This document shows positions 18,363 to 26,300 of a stretch of 64,000 bases of DNA, piece after piece (the stretch's first letter is position 1; each line of letters starts with the position of its first letter). Under the pieces are notes generated by a model. It was not told the DNA's origin. It was given only the letters and a program-made list of their open reading frames with translations, and did no database searches. The DNA comes from JABFRJ01 sp963847145. GTDB lineage: Bacteria > Pseudomonadota > Alphaproteobacteria > Rhizobiales > Hyphomicrobiaceae. The position numbers were made by a program, and so were the translations under genes. The stretch is from the NCBI GenBank assembly GCA_963847145.1, contig CAWJYN010000003.1, forward strand, positions 1,054,001-1,118,000, written 5' to 3'.

Positions 18363-19430
18363 ATGTCGGATGTTTTTATCTCCTACTCGCACGCGGACAG
18401 AACCGTTGCTGAAGCTCTCGCCAACGATCTGAAAGCGCGTGGCTTCCGCGTCTGGTGGGATGCCGAACTGGTCTCGTCCGACGATTTTTACGAAGTCATC
18501 CTGGAGGCTTTGCGTCAGGCCAAGGTCGCCATCGTCATCTGGACCAAGGCGTCCGCCAAATCGAACTTCGTCCGTGACGAAGCGCGCTTTGCCCTCCATC
18601 TCAAAAAGCTCATTGCGACGCGGGAAGGCACGCTCGATCCTCTCGAAATTCCCTTTGGCTTTCAGGGCCAGCACACCGACGATGTGACCAATCGCGATCA
18701 CATCGTGCGCGCTATCGACAAGCTCGGCGTCAAGCCGGTGATGGGGCGCGATGCCGAAAACAGCATCGCGGACTGGGAGCATCTCAAGACCACCGCTGGC
18801 GTCGATCTCCTCATCGCCTATCTCGGCAACAATCCGCCGGCAGCACAACGGCAAGCCGCCTTGGCGCGCTTGAAAGAACTCTCCGCCAGCCCCGGCGCCA
18901 CACAAGGTGTGAGCCCCATCGTCCGCTCACTCACCATGAGCAACTGGCGCGCGTTCTTTTCCGGCCTGACCTTCCAAATGCCCAAGTTCCAGCTCTCGAG
19001 CCAGGGAACCTGGGCGTCGCTGGGAGCGGCTTTGACGTATACGATTGGGTTGGTGATTGTCGGTTTTGGATTGCTTGGGGGCGCTGCCGCGTTCGTGGAA
19101 GGCGGCAGCAGTCTTGGCCGCAGCGTCGCCGCCGCATCGATCCTAACTGCCATTTTGGCGCTGCTGCAATTTGTGGCCTGGAAAAGGTTTTCGGGATTTC
19201 TCGCAAGCCGGAACTTCGTTGCTGCGACGATCATGGCGCTGCCTGTTGCAGTGCTCGCGTTCTTGCTTCCGGCACCCATCGGAATGGCGCTTGAAAAAGC
19301 TCAAGAAAGTGGTGCCCCGAAAACCGGCTCCGATGATAGCTCTTTGGGAGCGTTTATTGGGTTGACACTATTTGCCTCTTTCCTCTGGTTCATCTACCTC
19401 ATCATCCGGAAATTCCGCGCGGCGCGGTGA
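18363..19430 (+). CDS. TIR-domain protein with C-terminal membrane region
   Basis: 355 residues. Residues 1-~130 form a bacterial TIR domain: VFISYSHADR at the start, FRVWWDAELVSSDDFYEVI, then AIVIWTKASAKSNFVRDEARFA, whose Glu is the likely catalytic residue of TIR NAD-hydrolases. A ~70-residue linker follows, and then four hydrophobic helices (~215-245, ~255-275, ~283-303, ~320-345) before a basic tail KFRAAR. The layout suggests a cytoplasmic TIR held at the inner membrane. Such proteins may act in phage defence or signalling, but no sensor or partner gene adjoins it. The ATG at 18363 is preferred because the fold begins directly after it. Confidence 0.85.
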   Translation: MSDVFISYSHADRTVAEALANDLKARGFRVWWDAELVSSDDFYEVILEALRQAKVAIVIWTKASAKSNFVRDEARFALHLKKLIATREGTLDPLEIPFGFQGQHTDDVTNRDHIVRAIDKLGVKPVMGRDAENSIADWEHLKTTAGVDLLIAYLGNNPPAAQRQAALARLKELSASPGATQGVSPIVRSLTMSNWRAFFSGLTFQMPKFQLSSQGTWASLGAALTYTIGLVIVGFGLLGGAAAFVEGGSSLGRSVAAASILTAILALLQFVAWKRFSGFLASRNFVAATIMALPVAVLAFLLPAPIGMALEKAQESGAPKTGSDDSSLGAFIGLTLFASFLWFIYLIIRKFRAAR

Positions 19431-19447
19431 GGCCAAACGCGAGCGGT

Positions 19448-19834
19448 CTACCAAACCAGCTTCACCCCGAACGCCTGAAACGCCGGATCGTTCGTCACCA
19501 GCGCCACATCCTCGATCAGTGCCTGTGCCGCCAGCATGCGGTCGAAGGGGTCTCGGTGGGCGCCGTGCAAACGGCCAGCCAATTGCGCATGGGCCATTGT
19601 AAGCGGCAGCGATTGCCACCCGTTTTCGACAACAATGTCGTCGAGGCTCTCGGCCAAACGTGCCGGCACAGGAAGTTTGCCCAACCGGTGTTTGGTCGCA
19701 ATCTCATGGCCGGAAATGGCGCTGACGACGACCGCCGTGTCGCGATGACTGAGGATTTCTGACGCGGCTTTCGAAAGACGCGGATTGCCGAGTACCCACA
19801 ACAATACGGCGTGCGTATCGAGCAGGACCTTCAC
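19448..19834 (-). CDS. PIN-domain toxin (VapC-like)
   Basis: 128 residues, a whole PIN domain. The acidic residues that bind metal are visible: LLDTHAVLLW (Asp near residue 6), the Glu in ISGHEIATK (~44), the Asp in RDPFDRMLAAQA (~97) and a late Asp in VTNDPAF. PIN toxins cut RNA, usually initiator tRNA or rRNA, when free of antitoxin. The gene begins inside the last codons of the antitoxin gene (4-bp overlap), the normal antitoxin-first order. All catalytic positions look intact. Confidence 0.9.
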   Translation of the reverse strand: MKVLLDTHAVLLWVLGNPRLSKAASEILSHRDTAVVVSAISGHEIATKHRLGKLPVPARLAESLDDIVVENGWQSLPLTMAHAQLAGRLHGAHRDPFDRMLAAQALIEDVALVTNDPAFQAFGVKLVW

Positions 19835-20091
19835 GTGTCGCTCCGCCCCTCCCAGAGCTTGAGTTCCTCCTCCGGAAGTGGGTCAAAGAAGGAATCGGGC
19901 ACCTCGAATTGCCCTTTCATGGAACCATAACCGCGCCGTTTCGCGGTTTCCGCGTCGAAGGCGGGCCCCGTCGGCTCAGGTGCCAGCCGAACGCGCTTGT
20001 CGGCCATTTCAATAACAATCTCCTCACCCGCCAGCGCGCGTTCGATGAGAGCGGGGAGATCGTCTTTGGCTTTGTCGAGGGTGATCGTCAT
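19831..20091 (-). CDS. Type II antitoxin, Phd/YefM-like
   Basis: 86 residues. The N-terminal half, MTITLDKAKDDLPALIERALAGEEIVIE, is the strand-helix-helix of a Phd/YefM-type DNA-binding domain. The C-terminal half contains KRRGYGSMKGQFEVPDSFFDPLPEEELKLWEG, a segment characteristic of antitoxins paired with PIN toxins; it wraps the toxin and blocks its active site. Antitoxins of this kind repress their own operon. The ATG at 20091 was chosen because the domain begins there. Its stop overlaps the toxin start by 4 bp. Confidence 0.88.
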   Translation of the reverse strand: MTITLDKAKDDLPALIERALAGEEIVIEMADKRVRLAPEPTGPAFDAETAKRRGYGSMKGQFEVPDSFFDPLPEEELKLWEGRSDT

Positions 20092-20213
20092 AACATCGGC
20101 AACTTGCCAGAAATCTGCGTGGAATGAAATGCGTGCAAGTGGGCAAAACACGTGCATCCGCCGCGCCTTACTGCGCGCGGCGGTCGAAGTTCGGCTCTGA
20201 CCGTATCCCAGCC

Positions 20214-20666
20214 TTACTTGTAATACCCAACCCCGCAGCCAAGATCGCCGACCTTGGTGACGAAGCTGATTTTGGCAGACGGCTCAGTCTGGCCCGGACG
20301 CGGGAACATGTAAGACACCTCGGTGACCTTGCCTTCTTGCGCGCCCTTGAACAGATCCTCGCCGAATGTCTTGCCGGTTGGGTCCTTGATGGTGCGCACG
20401 TCCTTGCCCATCACCGAAGCGGGTGCCGCCACGGTGACGCCATCGCCCATGTTGAAGCAGAACGGGTAGAGATCGCGATCCTTGAAGCCGCCGGTGCCGC
20501 CTACGAAGGAGGCCAGCGCTTTGGCCTTGTCGGCTTTCACCGCAGCCACCGCCTTGTCGAGCATGGCCTTGGCTTCGGCCGCAGTGCCGAACTGAGCTTG
20601 TGCAAACGCCGCACTCGATACGGTGAGAGCAGCAGCAGCAATTCCAAACATGACTGTGCGACGCAT
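20214..20666 (-). CDS. Secreted single-Cache-domain protein
   Basis: 150 residues with a signal peptide (MRRTVMFGIAAAALTVSSAAFAQAQ, cleavage after AFA). The mature part, AKAMLDKAVAAVKADKAKALASF, followed by RDLYPFCFNMGDGVTVAAP and ISFVTKVGDLGCGVGYYK, is the single-Cache fold that otherwise senses small ligands in chemoreceptors and kinases. Here it is free-standing in the periplasm, with no attached signalling domain. Its ligand and role are unknown. The gene is monocistronic by its position. Confidence 0.8.
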   Translation of the reverse strand: MRRTVMFGIAAAALTVSSAAFAQAQFGTAAEAKAMLDKAVAAVKADKAKALASFVGGTGGFKDRDLYPFCFNMGDGVTVAAPASVMGKDVRTIKDPTGKTFGEDLFKGAQEGKVTEVSYMFPRPGQTEPSAKISFVTKVGDLGCGVGYYK

Positions 20667-20732
20667 GTCATCCTCCAGTTTTGGTTAGCCCGGCCCAAAA
20701 AACGTGCGCCCCGATCATGGCCAACGCATGGC

Positions 20733-21455
20733 TTACCGCACGCGCGCATCGCCAACAGCATCGCAAAAGCGATCAATCAACGCCGCCGCCTCAACGGCAT
20801 GCGTGCAAAGCAGCATATGGGCCGCATCGACCTGCGCAATTTTTGCGCCCGGCCGCACCCGGACAATCTCATCCAGGCAGCGACGCGGAATAAGGCGGTC
20901 GCGAAGGCCTTGCAGATAAAGGATCGGGCACTTGACCGCTGCAAGTTCTGCCAGCGTGTCGACGCGCGCCGCGTCAACGCCCCGCGCTTGCAAAGCGCGC
21001 CGGCCGAGCCGCGCCAGGATGCGGTGAAGCTGCGTTCGCTGATCCAGAGTGCCGGTCGACCCAAACAGCGCAGCGTTGATGACACTACGCGGCAGCCACC
21101 GTGGATCAAATAGCCGTGCATACGGCGCCACCGCCGCGACGACCGGCCGCCGAGCGAAACTGACCGCCAGGATGAGGCCCGCCACCTGCGGCAGCGTCGC
21201 CGCAAGTGCGATCGCAATCGGACCAGAAAACAACTCGCCGAGGATCACACACGGTCCGTCTGGCAATCGCTGACGAACCAGCGGGATCAGCGCCGCATAG
21301 CCAAGCGCCTCTTGCTCCGGATAGGTGATCACATGCACCGAGCGCCGTTGCTCGAGTTGGCCGACAAGGTCCGCCAGCAGCTCTCCAGTGCCATGCATGC
21401 CGGGCAGCAGCACAATCGGCAACATGCAGCCATCTAAGCCGTGCTGCTCCATCAC
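20733..21455 (-). CDS. Alpha/beta-fold hydrolase-like protein with altered nucleophile elbow
   Basis: 240 residues. The opening LPIVLLPGMHGTGELLADLV (oxyanion region), the Asp region LYLQGLRDRLIPRR and the final His in DAAHMLL mark an alpha/beta hydrolase. At the nucleophile elbow, where related proteins have a Ser (GESFSGP type), this protein reads GELFSGP, with Leu in the nucleophile place. It may be inactive or act non-enzymatically; a TCG-to-TTG substitution would explain it. The start overlaps the end of alkB by 4 bp, so the two are probably one operon. Confidence 0.75.
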   Translation of the reverse strand: MMEQHGLDGCMLPIVLLPGMHGTGELLADLVGQLEQRRSVHVITYPEQEALGYAALIPLVRQRLPDGPCVILGELFSGPIAIALAATLPQVAGLILAVSFARRPVVAAVAPYARLFDPRWLPRSVINAALFGSTGTLDQRTQLHRILARLGRRALQARGVDAARVDTLAELAAVKCPILYLQGLRDRLIPRRCLDEIVRVRPGAKIAQVDAAHMLLCTHAVEAAALIDRFCDAVGDARVR

Positions 21456-22078
21456 CCCACCGTGCTCACCCGCCGCATCGTCAGATTGATCCGCCCGCCC
21501 TGCGGCAGCAGCAGCGACGTGTCTGCCAGCACCCGGTCGATGCCGTGAAACGCCAGCCGGCTTTCGCCTTCAAGAACCAGCACATCGCCCGAGCGCAGCG
21601 TCACCCGCACTTTGGGATCAGTCCGCGCCAACCCGCCGACGTGAAACACCGCATCGTCCCCCAGCGACACCGACAGCACCGGCGCTGTAAAGTCACTCTC
21701 GTCGCGGTCCTGGTGGGAACCCATCTTGGCCGCGCCGTCGTAGAGATTGATCAGACACGCCTCGGGCGGCGCCGAACACCGAGCCACGTCGCGCCAGAGC
21801 GCCAGCAACTGTTCGGGCATCGCCGGCCATGGCCGCCCGGTCACCGGATGGGTCGCCTGATACCGGTAGCCACCCAGTTTGTCGGAGACCCAGCCTAGCG
21901 ACCCGCAGTTACTCATTCGCACCGAAAACGGCTTGCCCGTCCGTGGCATGGCCGGTTGAAATGGCGGCGCCGCCTGCAGCACCGCGTCGATCGCGTCGCG
22001 CAGCGCCACCTGCGCGGCGGGGTCCAGTGCATTTGGTAAATGCCGGAATGTCATAGGCTTGCGCTGGTTCGATGCCAT
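21452..22078 (-). CDS. alkB: AlkB-type 2-oxoglutarate/Fe(II)-dependent dioxygenase
   Basis: About 208 residues from the ATG at 22078 (22102 is an alternative). The Fe ligands are the HxD in GSHQDRDESDF and the distal His in RLAFHGIDR. The 2-oxoglutarate contact is RINLTMRR (RxNxTxR). The nucleotide-recognition lid lies near YRYQATHPVTGRPWPAMP. The enzyme oxidatively removes methyl groups from 1-methyladenine and 3-methylcytosine in DNA and RNA. All catalytic residues are present. It is followed by, and overlaps, the hydrolase-like gene. No Ada-type regulator is nearby. Confidence 0.92.
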   Translation of the reverse strand: MASNQRKPMTFRHLPNALDPAAQVALRDAIDAVLQAAPPFQPAMPRTGKPFSVRMSNCGSLGWVSDKLGGYRYQATHPVTGRPWPAMPEQLLALWRDVARCSAPPEACLINLYDGAAKMGSHQDRDESDFTAPVLSVSLGDDAVFHVGGLARTDPKVRVTLRSGDVLVLEGESRLAFHGIDRVLADTSLLLPQGGRINLTMRRVSTVG

Positions 22079-22433
22079 GTCCTGCCCTTGGCTAGCCCTC
22101 ACAATGGGCCGCGCTCTGTCCGATATAGCCCCGGCCTTAACCGCAGCCTTATCCTCGGCCTTGGCAAACTGTCGCGCCCCAAAAGCCTGTCAACTCCGTG
22201 AATTTCTGCCACACCCAGGCTCCCACGGCCATTGCCGAGCCTGGATAGCCCACCTATATCCCCCTCCAGAGTGAAGCGACGGCGACTGCTGCTCCGGCCC
22301 GCGTGATCCGTGGGTCTGCGGGGGAATAAGACTAGGATGCCGGCCAGCATGCCTTGAGTGGGGTTCCCAATTGTGGGCACCACGGGCATGAACGGGTCCC
22401 GGCGGTCGGCCACAGACAGAAGGATTGACGGCC
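22079..22433. other. Non-coding region upstream of dnaK
   Basis: This 355-bp gap separates alkB from dnaK, which point away from each other. It holds the candidate heat-shock promoter at 22231-22259 and several short GC-rich palindromes. No convincing gene was found. Confidence 0.6.
22231..22259 (+). promoter_or_regulatory. Candidate heat-shock (sigma-32-like) promoter for dnaK
   Basis: ATTGCC (22231-22236), 16 bp, then CCTATAT (22253-22259). The second box fits the alphaproteobacterial heat-shock -10 consensus CYTATNT well; the first matches CTTGAN only loosely. It is about 175 bp upstream of the dnaK ATG. This is a pattern match only. Confidence 0.35.
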
Positions 22434-24363
22434 ATGGCAAAAGTAATCGGGATCGATCTCGGCACCACCAACAGCTGCGTGGCCGTCATGGACGGCGCCA
22501 AGCCCAAAGTGTTGGAAAACGCCGAGGGCGCCAACACCACTCCCTCCATCGTCGCCTTCACCGAAGGCGAACGCCTGATGGGCTTGCCCGCCAAGCGCCA
22601 GGGCGTCACCAACCCAACCAACACCCTGTTCGCCATCAAGCGCCTGATCGGCCGCCGCTATGACGATCCGATGGTGGAAAAAGATAAGAAGCTGGTCCCC
22701 TACAAGATCGTCAAAGGCCCTAATGGAGACGCCTGGGTCGAGGCCCACGGCAAGCAATATTCGCCTGCTGAGATCTCCGCTGCCATCCTTCAGAAGATGA
22801 AGGAAACCGCGGAAGCCAAGCTTGGGGAAACCATTACTCAAGCTGTCATCACCGTCCCCGCCTATTTCAACGACGCCCAACGTCAAGCCACCAAAGACGC
22901 TGGCCGCATCGCCGGCCTTGAAGTGCTGCGCATCATCAACGAGCCGACCGCGGCGGCCCTCGCTTACGGCCTCGACAAGAAAGGCAGCGCCAAGACCATC
23001 GCCGTCTACGACCTCGGCGGCGGCACCTTCGACGTGTCCATTCTCGAAATCGGCGACGGCGTCTTCGAGGTCAAATCGACCAACGGCGACACCTTCCTCG
23101 GTGGCGAAGACTTCGACATGCGCCTCGTCGAGTATCTCGCGACCGAGTTCAAGAAGGAGTACGGCATCGATCTGCGCGGCGACAAACTCGCGCTCCAGCG
23201 TCTGAAGGAAGCCGCCGAAAAGGCCAAGATCGAACTGTCCTCCGCCCAGGAGACTGAGATCAACCTGCCCTTCATTTCCATGAACATGCAGACGCAGTCG
23301 CCGCTGCATCTGACGCGGCGATCTGTCGCGCTCCAAGCTCGAAAGCCTGGTCGACGATCTGATCGAAAAGACCAAGGGGCCGTGCCAACAAGCGCTCAAG
23401 GATGCCAACCTCAAGGCGGCTGAGATCGACGAAGTCGTGCTCGTCGGCGGCATGACGCGCATGCCGAAGGTTCAGAAACTCGTCCGCGAGTTGTTCGGCA
23501 AGGAGCCCCATCAGGGCGTCAACCCCGATGAAGTCGTCGCCGTCGGCGCTGCCATTCAAGCTGGCGTGCTCAAGGGCGACGTGAAGGACGTGCTGCTGCT
23601 CGACGTGACACCACTTTCGCTCGGCATCGAAACCTTGGGCGGCGTTTTCACGCGCCTCATCGATCGCAACACGACCATCCCGACCAAAAAGAACCAGACG
23701 TTCTCAACCGCCGAAGATGGCCAGAACGCCGTCACCATCCGCGTGTTCCAAGGCGAACGCGAAATGGCGCAGGACAACAAGATGCTCGGCCAATTCAACC
23801 TGGAAGGCATTCCGCCAGCGCCCCGCGGCGTGCCGCAGATCGAAGTCACGTTCGACATCGACGCCAACGGTATCGTCAACGTCGGCGCCAAGGACAAGGC
23901 AACCAACAAAGAACAGTCGATCCGCATCCAGGCCTCAGGCGGCCTGACGGAAGCCGACATCAACAAGATGACCGAAGAGGCCGAGCGCTTCAAAGACGAA
24001 GACAAGAAAAAGAAGGAACTCGTCGAAAGCCGCAACCAGGCCGAAGCCTTCATCCACTCGACCGAGAAGACCATCAAGGACCTTGGTGACAAAGTCGCTG
24101 CCGCCGACAAGACCGCTATTGAAGCGGCCATCAAGGCGCTGCGTGAAGCCACCACCGGCGAAGATGCCGAGGCCATCAAGGAAAAGACCAACGCCTTGGC
24201 GCAAGCGTCAATGAAAATTGGCGAGGCCATGTACGCCAACCAGCCGGGCGCTGACGATCCGGCAGCACAAGCTGCGGCGAAAGCCGACGCCAAGAAGGCT
24301 GGCGAAAACGTCGTCGACGCCGAATACGAAGACGTCAAGGACGACAAGAAGAAGCACGGCTGA
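22434..24363 (+). CDS. dnaK: Chaperone DnaK (Hsp70), interrupted by one frameshift
   Basis: The ATG at 22434 opens with KVIGIDLGTTNSCVAVMDG, followed by DLGGGTFDVSILE; this frame fails after INLPFISMNMQTQSP...LHLT. The second frame resumes with RSKLESLVDDLIEK, VVLVGGMTRMPKVQ, the substrate-binding domain (VTPLSLGIETLGGVFT) and the lid, ending EYEDVKDDKKKHG. Removing one G near 23317-23318 joins them into about 642 residues, the normal length. DnaK binds unfolded proteins in an ATP cycle driven by DnaJ and GrpE. dnaJ follows after one small gene. Since loss of DnaK is severely damaging, the break is more likely a sequencing error than a mutation. Confidence 0.92.
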
Positions 24364-24372
24364 GGGCATGCC

Positions 24373-24864
24373 TTGCTAAGCGCCCCGGCAACACCGGCAA
24401 TCTGGAAGCGGTCGTCACCAGCGGCCGCTTCCGTCGTTGCTGCGGTTGCTGCAATGATGGCGGCGACCATGGCGTATGCCGAGACCATACCGCAGCGCTC
24501 TGCCCGTCTCCTGCCACTGACGGTTGCTTTTGATCACCGTGCGGCCGATGCGTTCGGTGCCAAAGCCCTGCCGGCTCTGACTAAACTCTACGACGAACTT
24601 GGCACTCAGGCGTCCGCAATCGAGGCCGCGCGCAAGTCTGGCCAGGACGCCTGTGGTTGCGATGTCGCGCTCACCAATTTGCGCATCATCGTCGGCTTCG
24701 CGGTCAACAAACTCGATGGTGCTGGCCGCTACCAAGCCTGGATGCGCGCTGACAGCGTGCGATTGCTGGGCGAGTACGCGCGTTTCGTTGCTGACTGTGC
24801 GGCCGACGCCGGGGCATCCGCGAGCCCTGTGCGGCTTCAAGCTAAACTAGTGAAAGGCCTGTAA
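24373..24864 (+). CDS. Hypothetical protein between dnaK and dnaJ
   Basis: 163 residues, not recognised. A hydrophobic stretch (AAASVVAAVAAMMAATMAYA, ~17-36) reads as a signal peptide cleaved after AYA. The mature part is helical, with a CGCDVALTNLRIIVG segment and a further Cys (VADCAADAG). It starts 9 bp after the dnaK stop and ends 5 bp before dnaJ, so it is probably co-transcribed with the chaperones; an exported protein inside a dnaK-dnaJ unit is unusual. Confidence 0.6.
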   Translation: MLSAPATPAIWKRSSPAAASVVAAVAAMMAATMAYAETIPQRSARLLPLTVAFDHRAADAFGAKALPALTKLYDELGTQASAIEAARKSGQDACGCDVALTNLRIIVGFAVNKLDGAGRYQAWMRADSVRLLGEYARFVADCAADAGASASPVRLQAKLVKGL

Positions 24865-24869
24865 CGACG

Positions 24870-26015
24870 ATGGCCAACAAGCGCGACTATTACGAAGTCC
24901 TTGGCGTCGCTCGCACCGCCAACGAGAACGACCTCAAGTCGGCGTTCCGCAAGCTCGCCAAGGAGCATCACCCCGACAAGAACCCGGATGACAAATCCGC
25001 GGAAGCCAAATTCAAAGAAGCCGCCGAAGCCTATGAAGTCCTCCGCGACCCCCAGAAGCGCGGCGCTTACGACCAGTTCGGCCACGCCGCCTTCGAAGGC
25101 GGACGCGGCGGTGCGCAAGGCGGCTTCGGTCCCGACTTCGCGTCGTCCATGTCCGACATTTTCGATGACCTGTTCGGCGAGTTCATGGGTGGCCGCCGCG
25201 GCGGCGGGCGGCGCGCAGGCGGCCGCGAGCGCGGCGCCGACACACGGTGCAACGTCGAAATCACACTGCCCGAAGCCTTCTCTGGCAAAACCGCCCAGAT
25301 CCGCGTCCCCGTCAGCGTCGGGTGCGAGCCGTGCAGCGGTTCCGGCGCCAAGACCGGCACCCAGCCTACGCCCTGCACCACCTGCGCAGGCGCCGGCAAA
25401 GTCCGCGCCAGCCAGGGCTTCTTTACTATCGAACGCACTTGCCCGGCCTGTCAGGGCCGCGGCGAAACCATCAAAGATCCGTGTCCGTCCTGCGGTGGCG
25501 CAGGCCGCATCAGCAAAGAGCGCACGCTGGAAACGCCCATTCCGGCCGGCGTCGAAGACGGCACGCGCATCCGCCTCGCCAGCCAGGGCGATGAAGGCTC
25601 GCGCGGCGGCCCACCCGGCGATCTTTACGTGTTCCTGTCCATCGCGCCGCACGATTTTTTCCAGCGTGATGGCGCCGACATCTTCTGCCGCGTGCCCATC
25701 GCAATGACCACGGCGGCGCTTGGCGGCCAGCTCGACGTGCCTACCATCGATGGCGCCAAGACGCGCGTCAAAATCCCTGAGGGTTGCGAGAGCGGCAAGC
25801 AGTTCCGCCTGAAAGCCAAAGGCATGCCGGTGCTCCGCTCTCGCACGGTCGGCGACATGTACATCCAGGTTGAAGTCGAAACACCCAAAAACCTCAGCGC
25901 CCGCCAGCGCGAACTGCTCTCCGAGTTCGAGCGCGAGAGCAACAAAGAAACCTCGCCCGCCTCAGATGGCTTCTTCTCCAAGGTTGCCAGCTTTTTCACC
26001 GATGGTAAGGGGTGA
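24870..26015 (+). CDS. dnaJ: Chaperone DnaJ (Hsp40)
   Basis: 381 residues in the classical type I arrangement. The J domain (residues 1-70) has the HPD motif in AKEHHPDKNPDD. The Gly/Phe-rich region (~72-115) includes GRRGGGRRAGGRERG. The zinc domain has four CxxCxGxG repeats (CEPCSGSG, CTTCAGAG, CPACQGRG, CPSCGGAG), followed by the C-terminal substrate-binding domains. It stimulates the DnaK ATPase and delivers clients. It lies 5 bp behind the small exported protein gene, in the dnaK unit. No frame break is seen. Confidence 0.96.
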   Translation: MANKRDYYEVLGVARTANENDLKSAFRKLAKEHHPDKNPDDKSAEAKFKEAAEAYEVLRDPQKRGAYDQFGHAAFEGGRGGAQGGFGPDFASSMSDIFDDLFGEFMGGRRGGGRRAGGRERGADTRCNVEITLPEAFSGKTAQIRVPVSVGCEPCSGSGAKTGTQPTPCTTCAGAGKVRASQGFFTIERTCPACQGRGETIKDPCPSCGGAGRISKERTLETPIPAGVEDGTRIRLASQGDEGSRGGPPGDLYVFLSIAPHDFFQRDGADIFCRVPIAMTTAALGGQLDVPTIDGAKTRVKIPEGCESGKQFRLKAKGMPVLRSRTVGDMYIQVEVETPKNLSARQRELLSEFERESNKETSPASDGFFSKVASFFTDGKG

Positions 26016-26057
26016 CGTGGGCCAGTCAAAACGAGCGCGATCTGTAGGACAGAAGAG

Positions 26058-26150
26058 GTGCGCTTCAGCGCCGTCATTCGACGCAGCGTGCTCAGTCCGT
26101 TCGTGGGTTGGCGGAAGACGGGCGCAAAGGGCGCCCGCTTCCACCCTACC
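26058..26150. repeat. Two degenerate palindromic repeats after dnaJ
   Basis: A GTAGGACAGAAGAGG... unit (from ~26045) resembles the GTAGGGCGGAAAAGCG repeat near 62.8 kb. A second unit at ~26109-26143 is a hairpin, roughly TGGCGGAAG-ACGGGCGC / GGCGCCCG-CTTCCACC. It fills part of the 285-bp gap between dnaJ and the L,D-transpeptidase gene. No T run follows, so it is not an obvious terminator. Confidence 0.45.
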
Positions 26151-26300
26151 TCCGCTCACTGTGGCTCATCCACATCAGCCAGCCAGCGGACCTTGTCAAC
26201 GCTGTAGTCTTGACGATTTGTTCATGCGAATCACAGTACCGCGCCCTTGTTCGTGGTGCCAAACGCCGGCCACCGGCGGCAACGAAAAGAGCGAGCCCCC

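Noticed and set aside
23281..23440. Programmed frameshift in dnaK
   Set aside because: No slippery heptamer with a downstream pseudoknot was seen, and dnaK is not known to use one; an indel is simpler.
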